Assembly: GCA_965198415.1 (NCBI GenBank)
Contig: CBDAPN010000029.1
Location: forward strand, 310,001 to 374,000
DNA length: 64,000 bases
Reading direction: 5' to 3'
Source: Endozoicomonas sp965198415
Lineage (GTDB): Bacteria > Pseudomonadota > Gammaproteobacteria > Pseudomonadales > Endozoicomonadaceae
Made by a program: the position numbers and the translations under genes. Positions 19,558-28,697 of the stretch are shown here, piece by piece. A model generated the notes under the pieces. The model was not told the origin of the DNA, did not search any database, and worked only from the letters and a program-made list of their open reading frames with translations. Each line of letters opens with the position of its first letter. Within the stretch, counting starts at the first letter, position 1.

Positions 19558-19947
19558 TCAAGAATTAATCAACCCAAGCACTTTCATCATATAGTTTTCA
19601 TCCCAACCACAAGTTTTCTGCTTGTTCTTGATGCCTGACTTCACAGAAGTATCAAGCTTGAGAGTCACCTGTCGGGTAACTGCCAGGTTTCCGCCGCATG
19701 GTTTATCAAGAACAGTATCATCGACACTCAGCGTGCCACCAACCAGGCATAAGCTTTGAGCGGCCTCATCGAACATGCCTTTTGGTTGGTAATTTTCACG
19801 CTGAAGAAAGCGGTTAACGCTATCGTGAGAAATATCAGTCACTTCTGCCAGCCTTGTGCATGGTGATGATTTGGACTCACTGATCAAAAAAACCATGTAT
19901 TGTGGAAGTGTGCATTTTGCCGTTGTTGGGCGAGTAGTACTTCTCAC
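19558..19947 (-). pseudogene. Truncated, chimeric transposase relic
   Basis: 129 codons. The first about 85 residues resemble the N-terminus of a DDE transposase group common in marine gammaproteobacteria (helix-turn-helix-like stretch SHDSVNRFLQREN, then GGTLSVDDTVLDKP with the first catalytic Asp region). After DKP the expected continuation is missing. It is replaced by about 45 unrelated residues (CGGNLAVTRQVTLKLD...GWDENYMMKVLG), whose origin I do not recognise. The protein therefore cannot be an active transposase. It lies directly downstream of the RHS gene on the same strand, where an immunity gene might be expected. Family assignment is from memory of the motif, with moderate certainty. 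Confidence 0.6.
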
Positions 19948-20002
19948 TTTCGCCCCTTAAAAATAGTCATTTGTGACTATCATCAAATTTTAAAGCCTGC
20001 TG

Positions 20003-23000
20003 TCAAGGCAGAGCTCCCCTCCCAAGCTTTCTAACCGCGTCAACAAGCATTTGTGCTTGCGCTGCGTCTTTGTATGGGAAATCTCGAGTTATGGCTACCA
20101 CTGCCCTTAAGGTGTCCTTTGAAAAGAAAAAGAATTCGCCCTCGATTTCTTTCATAAAAGTCCTATATATCGATTGCGTATCGGCATCTGGGTCTTGCAA
20201 CAGATGATTGTATACCTTTTCCATAGCGACCAAATGCCGCTTATCATTGAGTTCACTGGGGAGCACCCCCCTGTGAAAACTTACTCTCTTTGGCACATTC
20301 ATTGGAGCAGAAGCTGTATTTGAGTTACTACTTGAGTTACTACCAACGCTAACCGTATCTGCCGCAACCGTATCTGCCGCAACCGTATCTGCCGCAACCG
20401 TATTTGCCGCAACTGAAGACGCACCCACTACTTTAGAGGCTTCGCCTTCCTCTACGGTCGTCACCTCTTTGGCAGGCTCACTTGCCTCCTCTGTTGCTAC
20501 CGCAGCATAGTCATTGACCGCACTGTCAGCAAAACCAAGAAAACTTCGGGCTGCTTTGAAGATCATGGGCGCCATGGCCACCAAATCAATGGCTGCAACC
20601 CCTCCCATAACCGCACTGACAATACCTAAATCTTTAGCCACTGTTTGGTTGCCCTTATCAAGTGCTAATTGAGAGCCAAAGAGCGACGCACCCGACAAAG
20701 CAGTGGATGCGGCACCAATCGCTGGCATGGCGGTTTGAGCGGCGGCCACTGCGACTTCAAGTGCGCTACCCGAAGCCATTGCTTCAGTTGTAGCCGCCAG
20801 CGAAGCACCCATTGTGGGTACCGCCAGAAGAATGCCAACAAAGGCGCCAAATATCATGAGGGCACCACCAACGTAGTTACCAATTGCATTGCGCCCCGTT
20901 GGGTCGCTGTAATTCACCGGGTCGCCGTGGGTATAGGCGTAGCGATTATCAACGTGTACGTTGTCCCGGGTGATAAAACGTCTCAGTTCAGGGTGATGAA
21001 ACCGGTGTCGTAAGTAAATGAGCCCGGTGTCCGGTTCGTTGAGCTCCTGATTCCAGGTAAAGTCGGTGTCGCCTGTTCGATGGTGTTGTAGCGGTTTGCC
21101 ATAGGCATCGTAGCGATGCAGTTGAAACTGTGTTTCGCCTTTGGCCTGTTGCAAAACGGCACCGGTGCTTTCATTGACCTTAAAAAACTGATCCAGTCCC
21201 TCGGCGGTTTGTCTGCCGAGAATGCTGCTTCCGTGTCGTACCAGCGAGTGCCACTGACCGTCTTTAACGACTGTTTGCATGTTTTTGCGATGGTCCGGGT
21301 AGAAGTGGCTTTGGGAGTTGGGGCTGTTGCGGCCGAGCAGCAGTCCGTTCGGCCCGTATTCGTAGCGTATCGCTGGCCGTTTTTTTGGCTTAACCTGCAG
21401 TAAAAAGCCAGCGTCGTCATACTCATACTGAGTGGCTTTGTGGTCTTGTGTCAGGTGTCCGTTGACGTCGTGCAGTACGGGGCTGATGACCTCTCCAACC
21501 TTGACACTGAGCAGTTGATCGAGGTTGTTGTACGAATACTGCTGGCTTTGGCTCGGTCCGCAGTTGCTGTCATCCTCTTCGGTGAGCAGGTTGTTGTTGC
21601 CGTCGTAACGGTAGCGCTTTTGAAAGTGGGTTGTTTGGTCGGTGTGGGTCTCATGGGTGAGGCGCTGCCGGCCGTCGTATCGGTATTCGGTGGTATATTG
21701 CTGCGGCGGTTGACCCTTTTGAGCCAGTGTTTGCACTTGTTTGATCATCTCGCCCCGGGGTTTGAAATGGTAACTTACGCCGTATTGCCCTTTGGGGTTA
21801 GTGCTGGTTGATTCGACCATTTGACCGAACACGCCATAGCGGAAGTGGGTTTGCGTGACGCCCGTTGCTGCTGCGTTGGTGACTCTTTTGATCAGTTGCC
21901 CACGTTGCCCGTTGTCGTCTTCACCGTAATGAAAGTCGATACGATTGCCGTTGACTTTTATGCTGGATAAACGGCCTTTGTCTTCTGGCTTGTAAACAAA
22001 GTGCTGCTCGGTCTGATTGACGCCTTTTTGCGTAACGATGCGATCGTAGTCGTCGAGGGTGTAGCGGATTGAGCGGTGATCCGGGTAATGCATCTGGAGC
22101 AGCCGTCCGTTCTGGGAATAGCGGTAGTGCATGGTTTGTCCGTCGCTATCGCTTAACGTTACCAGCCTGCCATCGGCATTGTACTGGCGGCTGACGCTGT
22201 GGGGCTTCTGGTTTCTGAGCCAAGTGTGTTGAGTCAGTAACCCCCGGTTGTCGTATTGGTAATGGATAAGGTGGCCATTTTGCAGAGTTTTTTCTATTTC
22301 CCGGCCGTTTTTGTCGTAGCGGTGTTTTATGTAAAGACGGCTGCCGTCGGTTGTTTTGGGAGACTCTACCTTGGTTAGATAACCATCACCGTCGTAGTGA
22401 TAACGGTAGCCACTATGGGTGCTGGTGTGCTCCGGTGTTTTCAGTGTTTTGTGCCAGGTGTAGAGTTTGTTGAGCAGGTTGTACTGTTGGCTTTTGTGGC
22501 TGTGCAGGCCGTCCCAGGTGTCGATATCTGAGGTGATCAGGTTGTGTTCGGCGTCGTATTGTAAACGACGGGTGACTGTTTCCCGTTTTTTCTGGGTATG
22601 CAGATCAACCAGTGCGCTGGTGGTGCTGATTGCTTTTTTATGGGCATCGTGTACCACGGTATTTTCTAAGAACTCGGTGGCTTGATCGTGGGGGTTGTTG
22701 GTTACCGGGTAGTGCCGGGTGATCAGTTTACGCTCCCAGGGTACCTTGCTGACCACCTGTTGCTGACGCCCGTTGATGTAGGTGGTGGTGGTCATGGCGG
22801 TGTCGTTGTAATGAGTGCGGTGCTCATTCGCCCAAGGGTCGGTGGTTTTAGTGCGCCGACCATGTTCATCGTAAGCAAAGGTGGTGGTAAGGCCGAGAAT
22901 ATTGGTTCTGCTTGCTATATTGCCAAAGGCGTCATGGGACTTGCTGGATAAGGTTCGCCACTGTTTTTGATGCAGGTCCTGCTCGTGAACAGGGCGCTTG

Positions 23001-24919
23001 GATGCATCGTAAATCGTCCGGCGTGTATCCCCTAGCGGGCTCTGCACGGTGGTGGCGTTTTGCCCGGTGGAACTGAAGGTTTCGTAGGCGACCCGGATCA
23101 CGTAACCGGCTGGGTCGGTATGGGTGAGGAGACGGTTCAGGGCATCGTAGGTGTAGGTGTTGACTTCACCTTTTGGGGTTATGGTTTTCAAGTGCCTGTT
23201 GTTGCGTGTATCGACAACCGTTGTATACTCACGACCCTGGTCGCTCACTTTGGTGATGGTCAGCTCCCCAGTGGCGGGGTTGAACTGGTAGTGGGTGTGG
23301 TGGCTGACCGACTGAATACCCGGTTGGTTTGTTACCAGCCAGCGCAGGGTAGCAGAACGCTGTCGTCCTTTGTTGTCATGGGTGTAGTCTACTTGTTTCC
23401 AGTCCTGCCAGTCGTTCTGATGCGACTTCCAGGCCAGGCGCTCCTGACTGTGAGTTTTGCCATCGTGTGCCAGCTTATAGCTTTTGCGAATGGCTCTGCC
23501 CCCTAGCAGGTCGAGACGGGTGTGTTCCGCCAGCAGGCTGTAATGGTCGGTAAAATAGCGGCTGACAGAGGCATCAAGCGCCTGCCACTGCTGGCGCTGG
23601 CGGTTATAGGCTGACCGGGTCTGGCTTAATTTGTTGCCGTAAAGGTCGTAGGTGAATGTGGTTTTGTCGCTCGGTACATAGGTAGTGCCATTCCAAGCGT
23701 AACGGGTTTCTTCGGTCGGTTTGTCGTAATTGGTTGAGCGGCTGTATTTAAACGGTGAAAGCGCATACTCGTAAACAATTTTCTGATACGGCTCTCCCTG
23801 TTTTAGATTGCGAATTTCAACCGGCAAGTGCAAATAGTTATAGTCGTAATTCTGTTGTTGTTGCTGATCACCGTTAATGTGCTTGACTTCCACGCTGTAT
23901 CTGTAGTTCTGATCATTACTTTCCATCAGGCTGTCGCCCTTGCCTGATAGAGCGTACTTGGGATAACCGGTGTAGTTATTACCGTTGCTGTACTTGTAAT
24001 AGGTTTCGCGATGGGTTTTGAGGTCCGCCCGGTCATACTGTTTAAAAAGGTTGACTACCGGCATTTGCTTTGTACTGCTGCCGTCGGTGTAAAAAATGCT
24101 GTCGTAGCTCAGCTCGGTGATTAGCCCTTCGGGCGTTTCCATCGTGCGCACCAGATTTCTACCGCATTTTTCGACGTAAGTGATGGTGTAGTCCTGATTT
24201 AATGGGTTCTCGATTCTGGTGACGCCTTTCTTATCAAAGTAGAGACGTTGCACCCGGTTATCGGGGGATTGAATAATCATGGTGCCCGGTTCATAGTTGA
24301 AGCGGTAAACGTTGCCATAATTGTCTTTTATGCTGGTCAGTCTGGCAGACTCAAGGCTGGCAATGGGTTCTTCGTAATTAAACTGAATATAGTTATCAAA
24401 GCGGTCAACTTGGAGTATTAACAACCCCTGATTGGAAAAAAACTGGCGGCTGCCGTCTTTGTGTTGCGATACGTGGCGATAGTTGAGGTCGGTAAATCCG
24501 GGTATAGACAACGATAGTCCTTTATCTTGAAACCGGGTACCGTGCTGATTGTAATATTTAAGGCCGGAAGCGAAGCCAGTTTCATCATGCCATAAATCGT
24601 CAATCAGCCACTGCATGCCGCCGAGCTCGGCGGTGTGTTGGGTAATATGATCGAGATCGAGCTGCCAGCCAGAGGGCAAGCCAAACATGCCAACGGCATT
24701 AAAGCTGTAATTGAGGTTTATTTTCAGCGGCATCCGTACCCCTTTGGCTTTAATCAGGGGGTAGTTGAGACTGAGCGTTCCGGTGGCGGTATTTACTTGT
24801 ACTTTAAGTGCTTTTGAGTGGTTGTAGGCGTGGCTGCCTTTGTAGGCTGCCAGAGTGGAGTGGTAAGTAAACAACAGGATTCCGAGCAATATCAGTGTGC
24901 ACTGATTAAGTAATCGCAT
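20003..24919 (-). CDS. Sec-exported RHS/YD-repeat protein with variable C-terminal tip
   Basis: 1638 residues. It starts with a clear signal peptide (MRLLNQCTLILLGILLFTYH, likely cleaved after STLAA, about residue 25). Residues about 30-1290 are dominated by YD-type repeats (patterns such as YRYDGNNNL, YEYDDAGFL, YRYSQNGRL), which build the hollow shell known for this family. The RHS-core signature follows at about 1300-1345 (LIYLRHRF, FITRDN, YAYTHGDPVNYSDPTGR). After it come two hydrophobic, Ala/Gly-rich stretches (about 1345-1440), a 5-residue repeat, and a terminal domain of about 100 residues with no recognised fold. This matches polymorphic-toxin architecture, but toxicity is inference. 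No VgrG, PAAR or T6SS gene is nearby, and no clear immunity gene follows. Confidence 0.85.
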   Translation of the reverse strand: MRLLNQCTLILLGILLFTYHSTLAAYKGSHAYNHSKALKVQVNTATGTLSLNYPLIKAKGVRMPLKINLNYSFNAVGMFGLPSGWQLDLDHITQHTAELGGMQWLIDDLWHDETGFASGLKYYNQHGTRFQDKGLSLSIPGFTDLNYRHVSQHKDGSRQFFSNQGLLILQVDRFDNYIQFNYEEPIASLESARLTSIKDNYGNVYRFNYEPGTMIIQSPDNRVQRLYFDKKGVTRIENPLNQDYTITYVEKCGRNLVRTMETPEGLITELSYDSIFYTDGSSTKQMPVVNLFKQYDRADLKTHRETYYKYSNGNNYTGYPKYALSGKGDSLMESNDQNYRYSVEVKHINGDQQQQQNYDYNYLHLPVEIRNLKQGEPYQKIVYEYALSPFKYSRSTNYDKPTEETRYAWNGTTYVPSDKTTFTYDLYGNKLSQTRSAYNRQRQQWQALDASVSRYFTDHYSLLAEHTRLDLLGGRAIRKSYKLAHDGKTHSQERLAWKSHQNDWQDWKQVDYTHDNKGRQRSATLRWLVTNQPGIQSVSHHTHYQFNPATGELTITKVSDQGREYTTVVDTRNNRHLKTITPKGEVNTYTYDALNRLLTHTDPAGYVIRVAYETFSSTGQNATTVQSPLGDTRRTIYDASKRPVHEQDLHQKQWRTLSSKSHDAFGNIASRTNILGLTTTFAYDEHGRRTKTTDPWANEHRTHYNDTAMTTTTYINGRQQQVVSKVPWERKLITRHYPVTNNPHDQATEFLENTVVHDAHKKAISTTSALVDLHTQKKRETVTRRLQYDAEHNLITSDIDTWDGLHSHKSQQYNLLNKLYTWHKTLKTPEHTSTHSGYRYHYDGDGYLTKVESPKTTDGSRLYIKHRYDKNGREIEKTLQNGHLIHYQYDNRGLLTQHTWLRNQKPHSVSRQYNADGRLVTLSDSDGQTMHYRYSQNGRLLQMHYPDHRSIRYTLDDYDRIVTQKGVNQTEQHFVYKPEDKGRLSSIKVNGNRIDFHYGEDDNGQRGQLIKRVTNAAATGVTQTHFRYGVFGQMVESTSTNPKGQYGVSYHFKPRGEMIKQVQTLAQKGQPPQQYTTEYRYDGRQRLTHETHTDQTTHFQKRYRYDGNNNLLTEEDDSNCGPSQSQQYSYNNLDQLLSVKVGEVISPVLHDVNGHLTQDHKATQYEYDDAGFLLQVKPKKRPAIRYEYGPNGLLLGRNSPNSQSHFYPDHRKNMQTVVKDGQWHSLVRHGSSILGRQTAEGLDQFFKVNESTGAVLQQAKGETQFQLHRYDAYGKPLQHHRTGDTDFTWNQELNEPDTGLIYLRHRFHHPELRRFITRDNVHVDNRYAYTHGDPVNYSDPTGRNAIGNYVGGALMIFGAFVGILLAVPTMGASLAATTEAMASGSALEVAVAAAQTAMPAIGAASTALSGASLFGSQLALDKGNQTVAKDLGIVSAVMGGVAAIDLVAMAPMIFKAARSFLGFADSAVNDYAAVATEEASEPAKEVTTVEEGEASKVVGASSVAANTVAADTVAADTVAADTVSVGSNSSSNSNTASAPMNVPKRVSFHRGVLPSELNDKRHLVAMEKVYNHLLQDPDADTQSIYRTFMKEIEGEFFFFSKDTLRAVVAITRDFPYKDAAQAQMLVDAVRKLGRGALP
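20351..20410 (-). repeat. 15-bp tandem repeat in RHS C-terminal region
   Basis: Four adjacent 15-base units (AACCGTATCTGCCGC on the + strand; the last has one change) encode a repeated ADTVA/ANTVA pentapeptide. It sits between the RHS core and the terminal domain, as an alanine-rich linker. Because the unit is a multiple of three, copy-number change would alter linker length without shifting the frame. Confidence 0.9.
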
Positions 24920-25094
24920 TATTTTAAGCCCCTGAAAAGAGTTGCTGACTCAGTATACTTTAGGTCAATATTCACAAATCAAAAGAGGGTGGCAAAGCTC
25001 GTCTGCGCTCTCATTTTACAGGATGCCATCAACAGTCTGATGACTCCTGTCTCTGGCCATCATGACCGGAATTTTTCGACACTCTGCCTTTTTA

Positions 25095-25304
25095 TCATTG
25101 CCTCTCTTGCGGGCAGGTCTTGCATCGAAAACGCTGTCGTTGATTTCGAACACCCCAGCGCTGTAGGTCTTCAGACCCGCAGTGAGGGCATTTTGGAGCG
25201 CGTACAAAACTTTCCTCAATAGACTTGGCAATATCAGAAGGGGAATGTTGTTCTGAGAGCGCATTAATAAGAGTATTTCGTTGCTGACTGGTTAATAACG
25301 ACAC
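25095..25304 (-). pseudogene. Fragment of a zinc-ribbon transposase (IS1595-like)
   Basis: About 69 codons. The start reads as a helical N-terminus followed by a zinc ribbon, CPHCGSEDLQRWGVRNQ and then RFRCKTC, which is the N-terminal signature of ISXO2/IS1595-type transposases. The frame stops four codons after the second Cys pair, and no DDE domain follows in any frame. It lies upstream of the RHS gene on the same strand. Confidence 0.6.
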
Positions 25305-25899
25305 CGCATTAAGAAGGTCTTGAAACTGTTAGGACTGCATAACAGCGCCTCCCATTTGGGGGAATTATGACAGTTTATACCCATCAACCTTTAAGGAAAA
25401 AATAGCCGGAGCACACTATCGACGATCAGCAACATAAAAACAGATTCCTGATAATGCATAAAAAAATAAAGGGACATATCAACATTAAATTCCCAACATT
25501 AAAAGTACCATTAAACTGTCGTATTCAGCATTACCCAGTGGACCTTCATCTCCCTGCGCATAATGCAATTATCTTAGTTCTACCTGAACTCATACTATAA
25601 AGAAAAACATGGTGATCAGATTGCAGAAATTTTAACTTCAATATTCAAAAGAATATCTTTTTATGAAAACAGGCTTAATAGTATTTCCCGTCGACGAAGA
25701 GCCATTTAAAAATAATCATTCCTTCAACGCCTTCACCCGTGGGTTAGAGAAACAACTAAACATCAAAAGAGCGCCTCGTCATTCCCAAAGCACATACCAC
25801 CATCACAAAAAGTAGCGTACACCACCCAATTGACTCCTTGCAGGTGCTGGGTATTATTTTCTGGCTCAAAGCTCCTCAAGCTCATCCGCAACTTTATCG
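25305..25899. other. Intergenic region, no supported gene
   Basis: About 600 bases of AT-rich sequence. A 50-codon frame at 25663-25815 lacks a Shine-Dalgarno sequence and is not called. Nothing else was recognised before the left end of the IS200/IS605-type element. Confidence 0.5.
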
Positions 25900-26720
25900 A
25901 AGGAGCGTAAAACCCCGTACTTAAAGTGCGGGGATGTAAGCGACAAGCCCGATAAGGCTCGCAAAACCGGAAATCCTATTTGTATACATATATTTAGTGT
26001 TTGTGTATATTAGCCGCATGAAAACAAAACGTGCCTACAAAGAACGATTTTACCCAACACCTGAGCAGGAAACTCTTATAACTCAGTCATTTGATTGCGC
26101 TCGTTTTGTCTATAACAACAGCCTTAACTTTCGCACTGAAGCCCATCAAAAAGATGGTCAATCGGTATCGTATTCACAAGTCATAAAACGGCTAGTGTCG
26201 CTCAAACAAGCGTTCTCTTTTCTAGCTGATGTATCCAGCGTAACCCTACAACAAACACTCAGAGATCAACAGGCAGCATTTAAGAACTTCTGGGCCGGTA
26301 GGGCAAAATATCCAAAGCTCAAAAAGAAATATTCACGGCAAAGCATTCGGCTGACAAAGGCCGCATTCAACGTAAACAATGACCGACAGTTGAAGTACAA
26401 GACTAAATGGGCTGACCGTACTGTGGCTAAAATAGACCGATTCTTCCCAAGCTACAAGCGTTGTTCTGGCTGTGGATTTGTTAATGAAAGTCTGCCGTTG
26501 TCTATTCGGGAGTGGTATTGCCCTGAGTGCAATACCCGTCACAACAGAGACATAAACGCAGACAAGAATATAAAAACCGCCGGGCTGGCGGGGTTAGCCT
26601 GTGGAGCGACTGGAACGGAGGTAGCGGTTTAAAAACCGCCATCTAGGGAAAGCGTATTGAAGCAGGAAAGTTCTGAGAGCGATCTTGGAATCCCCGTCCT
26701 TTAGGTCGGGGAGGATGTCA
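25900..26720 (+). mobile_element. IS200/IS605-type element carrying a deleted TnpB
   Basis: The left side has a hairpin at 25913-25933 (CCCCG.AC / GT.CGGGG). The right side has a hairpin at 26692-26711 (CCCCGTCC TTTA GGTCGGGG) followed by AGGATGTCA. Subterminal hairpins, not inverted repeats, are typical of this superfamily. There is no TnpA (Y1 transposase). The right end matches the end of a second relic at 42988-43090 almost base for base. Exact termini are estimated. Confidence 0.75.
26018..26632 (+). pseudogene. tnpB: TnpB (OrfB, IS200/IS605), internally deleted
   Basis: 204 codons from the ATG at 26018; intact relatives are near 370-400. The N-terminal helix-turn-helix region (YKERFYPTPEQETLI) is present, followed by the KYPKLKKKY stretch. 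The protein then jumps from NVNNDRQL straight to KYKTKWADRT. The block that should hold the first RuvC aspartate and the RuvC glutamate is absent. The four-cysteine zinc finger (CSGCGF...CPEC) and the last RuvC motif (NRDINADKNI) remain. The RNA-guided nuclease activity known for TnpB should be lost. The frame stays open across the deletion, so a short protein may still be made. Confidence 0.8.
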
Positions 26721-26791
26721 ACCAGTACGTATAAATCCAAATAACAAAGATGCCCTAATGCTAGCTTTACCGGCAACATAGGAGACGAAGG

Positions 26792-27922
26792 ATGTCTGCA
26801 ACGTCTGATAAACCCCTGCAAAAAACGCCACTCCATGACCTACATGTAAACCATGGAGCAAAAATGGTTCCTTTCGCCGGCTATGACATGCCGGTTCAAT
26901 ACTCTGCGGGCATCAAAACCGAACACCTGCACACACGTCAGCAGGCCGGACTGTTTGATGTCTCTCACATGGGCCAGCTGAAGCTGTCGGGTCATGGCGC
27001 TGACCGCTTTCTTGAATCGCTGGTACCGGCTGATATCGTCGAGCTGCCTGTTGGCAGGCAGTGCTACACACTGTTCACCAGTGAGTCGGGCGGTATTCTT
27101 GATGACCTGATCGTTACGCGCTTTGACGACTGCCTGTACTTAGTGGTCAATGCCGCCTGTAAAGAGCAGGATATCCACCATCTTCAATCCCACCTACCAA
27201 CCGATGTGACTCTAAACGTTCTGGATGATCGGGCCTTAATCGCCCTGCAAGGACCACTGGCTGCTGTCGCCCTGCAGCGCATTGCACCTGACGTGGCGGA
27301 TATGGTTTTTCTGGACGCCCGCCAGCAGCTTATTGCCGGCTCTCCCTGCTTCATCAGCCGCTCGGGTTATACCGGAGAAGATGGGTTTGAGATTTCCGTA
27401 CCAGCGTCTGACGCTGAACACCTGACCCAACAATTACTCGATCAACCGGAAGTAGAACTCGTCGGGTTAGGCGCCCGGGACTCTTTGCGACTTGAGTCCG
27501 GGCTGTGCCTCTATGGTCAGGATATTAACGAACACACGACACCCATAGAAGCAAGCCTGCTCTGGGCCATCAGTAAAAGCCGGCGCACTCACGGTCAGCG
27601 CCCCGGCGGCTTTTTAGGGGCAGAAAAAATTCTCACCCAAATAGATACCCGGCAATTCAGCACCGAGCGAATTGGCCTCACCGGCAACAGCAAGGCTCCG
27701 GTTCGCGCTGGCGCCCAACTGGTTAATGAGCACGACCAATCCATTGGCACCGTCACCTCAGGTACTTTTGGCCCCTCGGTTGGCGCCCCTGTCGCCATGG
27801 CGTTGATCGATACTCATTGCGCCGAAACGGGCACAGAGGTTTATGCTTTGGTCCGAGGTAAAAAACTGCCCATGACGGTATCCAAAATGCCCTTTGTTGA
27901 ACAGCGGTATCACCGCGGTTAA
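26792..27922 (+). CDS. gcvT: Aminomethyltransferase, glycine cleavage T-protein
   Basis: 376 residues, near the usual 360-375. GcvT transfers the methylene group from aminomethyl-lipoyl GcvH to tetrahydrofolate, releasing ammonia, in the cytosolic glycine cleavage system. Diagnostic stretches include FAGYDMPVQY, GLFDVSHMGQ near residue 54, FISRSGYTGEDGFEI near 188 (folate-binding GYTGEDG) and GARDSLRLESGLCLYG. The ATG at 26792 has AGGAG 7 bases upstream. The gcvH and gcvP genes usually found beside it are not in the window; an IS relic lies directly upstream and may mark a rearrangement. A hairpin follows the stop codon. Confidence 0.93.
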   Translation: MSATSDKPLQKTPLHDLHVNHGAKMVPFAGYDMPVQYSAGIKTEHLHTRQQAGLFDVSHMGQLKLSGHGADRFLESLVPADIVELPVGRQCYTLFTSESGGILDDLIVTRFDDCLYLVVNAACKEQDIHHLQSHLPTDVTLNVLDDRALIALQGPLAAVALQRIAPDVADMVFLDARQQLIAGSPCFISRSGYTGEDGFEISVPASDAEHLTQQLLDQPEVELVGLGARDSLRLESGLCLYGQDINEHTTPIEASLLWAISKSRRTHGQRPGGFLGAEKILTQIDTRQFSTERIGLTGNSKAPVRAGAQLVNEHDQSIGTVTSGTFGPSVGAPVAMALIDTHCAETGTEVYALVRGKKLPMTVSKMPFVEQRYHRG

Positions 27923-27929
27923 ATTCAGC

Positions 27930-27950
27930 GGCGGGGTGACACTCCCCGCC
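27930..27950 (+). terminator. Hairpin after gcvT
   Basis: A perfect 7-bp GC-rich stem (GGCGGGG / CCCCGCC) with a 7-base loop lies 8 bases after the gcvT stop. The T tract is short (TTAT), so strength is uncertain. Confidence 0.6.
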
Positions 27951-28697
27951 TTATCAGGCGAGGCTTCTGACTTCACCGGCAGCAACCGACGATACGCCGG
28001 GCTTACGCAAGCCTCCGTCAGCAGTAGCCGGGTGTCCGTCGGCCATTGAATCGGGTCTTTTGTTGGGTATCTATACGGTTCCCTCTGATGCGCTTCCATA
28101 GCGTCTTGCAGGGTCTTCTAGCCCAACGGGCAGTCACTCTGCCGTAGCTTTTTTTAACAGTGCTTGGTTTTCGTCACCGTGAGTCTCTGCTGAGACAGAC
28201 CGGAACCAAGCATAGTTGACTATACAGTGCAAACAACCAACCGAAATGCTCTGTGCACTTGTGCCCTTCAGGGAACGCCCATCTTATGGGGAACCTTAGC
28301 AGCAGCAATGCCCAACTACCGTACCGGTTGCATAAATAATCATCCAAACTTCGTAGCCAACCGACAGGCCAAGTACACCCAAGGGCAACTAAACACAACA
28401 CAAGCACAGTTAACAACTGTTTTTCACCGCATTATCACGCATATACAACGATGAGATTTTGATGCAAAATGCCCCCCCTTTGCCACAAGACAGGTATCAG
28501 CCTTTTGAAAGTTTAATATTTATTAATAATTAATCAGCACTGAATCAGTTAGCGTACGTCCTAACACCTTTTGATGCGCTATCGAGTGATGCTATCTACT
28601 AACAACCAACTTTAAATACCCCGATACAATTTAGAAAACAACGATTTCAATAAGTGATTGTATTCGGCACGCTGAATTTAGGAGCCAAAAGCTTGTT
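27951..28697. other. Long intergenic region with a nested inverted repeat
   Basis: About 750 bases without a supported gene. At 28162-28211 a nested hairpin is visible: outer arms GCTTGGTT / AACCAAGC and an inner stem GTCTC / GAGAC with loop TGCT. Several open frames on the - strand (for example 28174-28416) have no recognisable domain or start signal. The region may be a decayed mobile element or hold a structured RNA. The last 150 bases are AT-rich and probably hold the promoter of the next gene. Confidence 0.5.

Noticed and set aside
28174..28416. - strand frame of 80 codons after gcvT
   Set aside because: No Shine-Dalgarno sequence, no domain and an unusual composition; more likely part of a decayed element.
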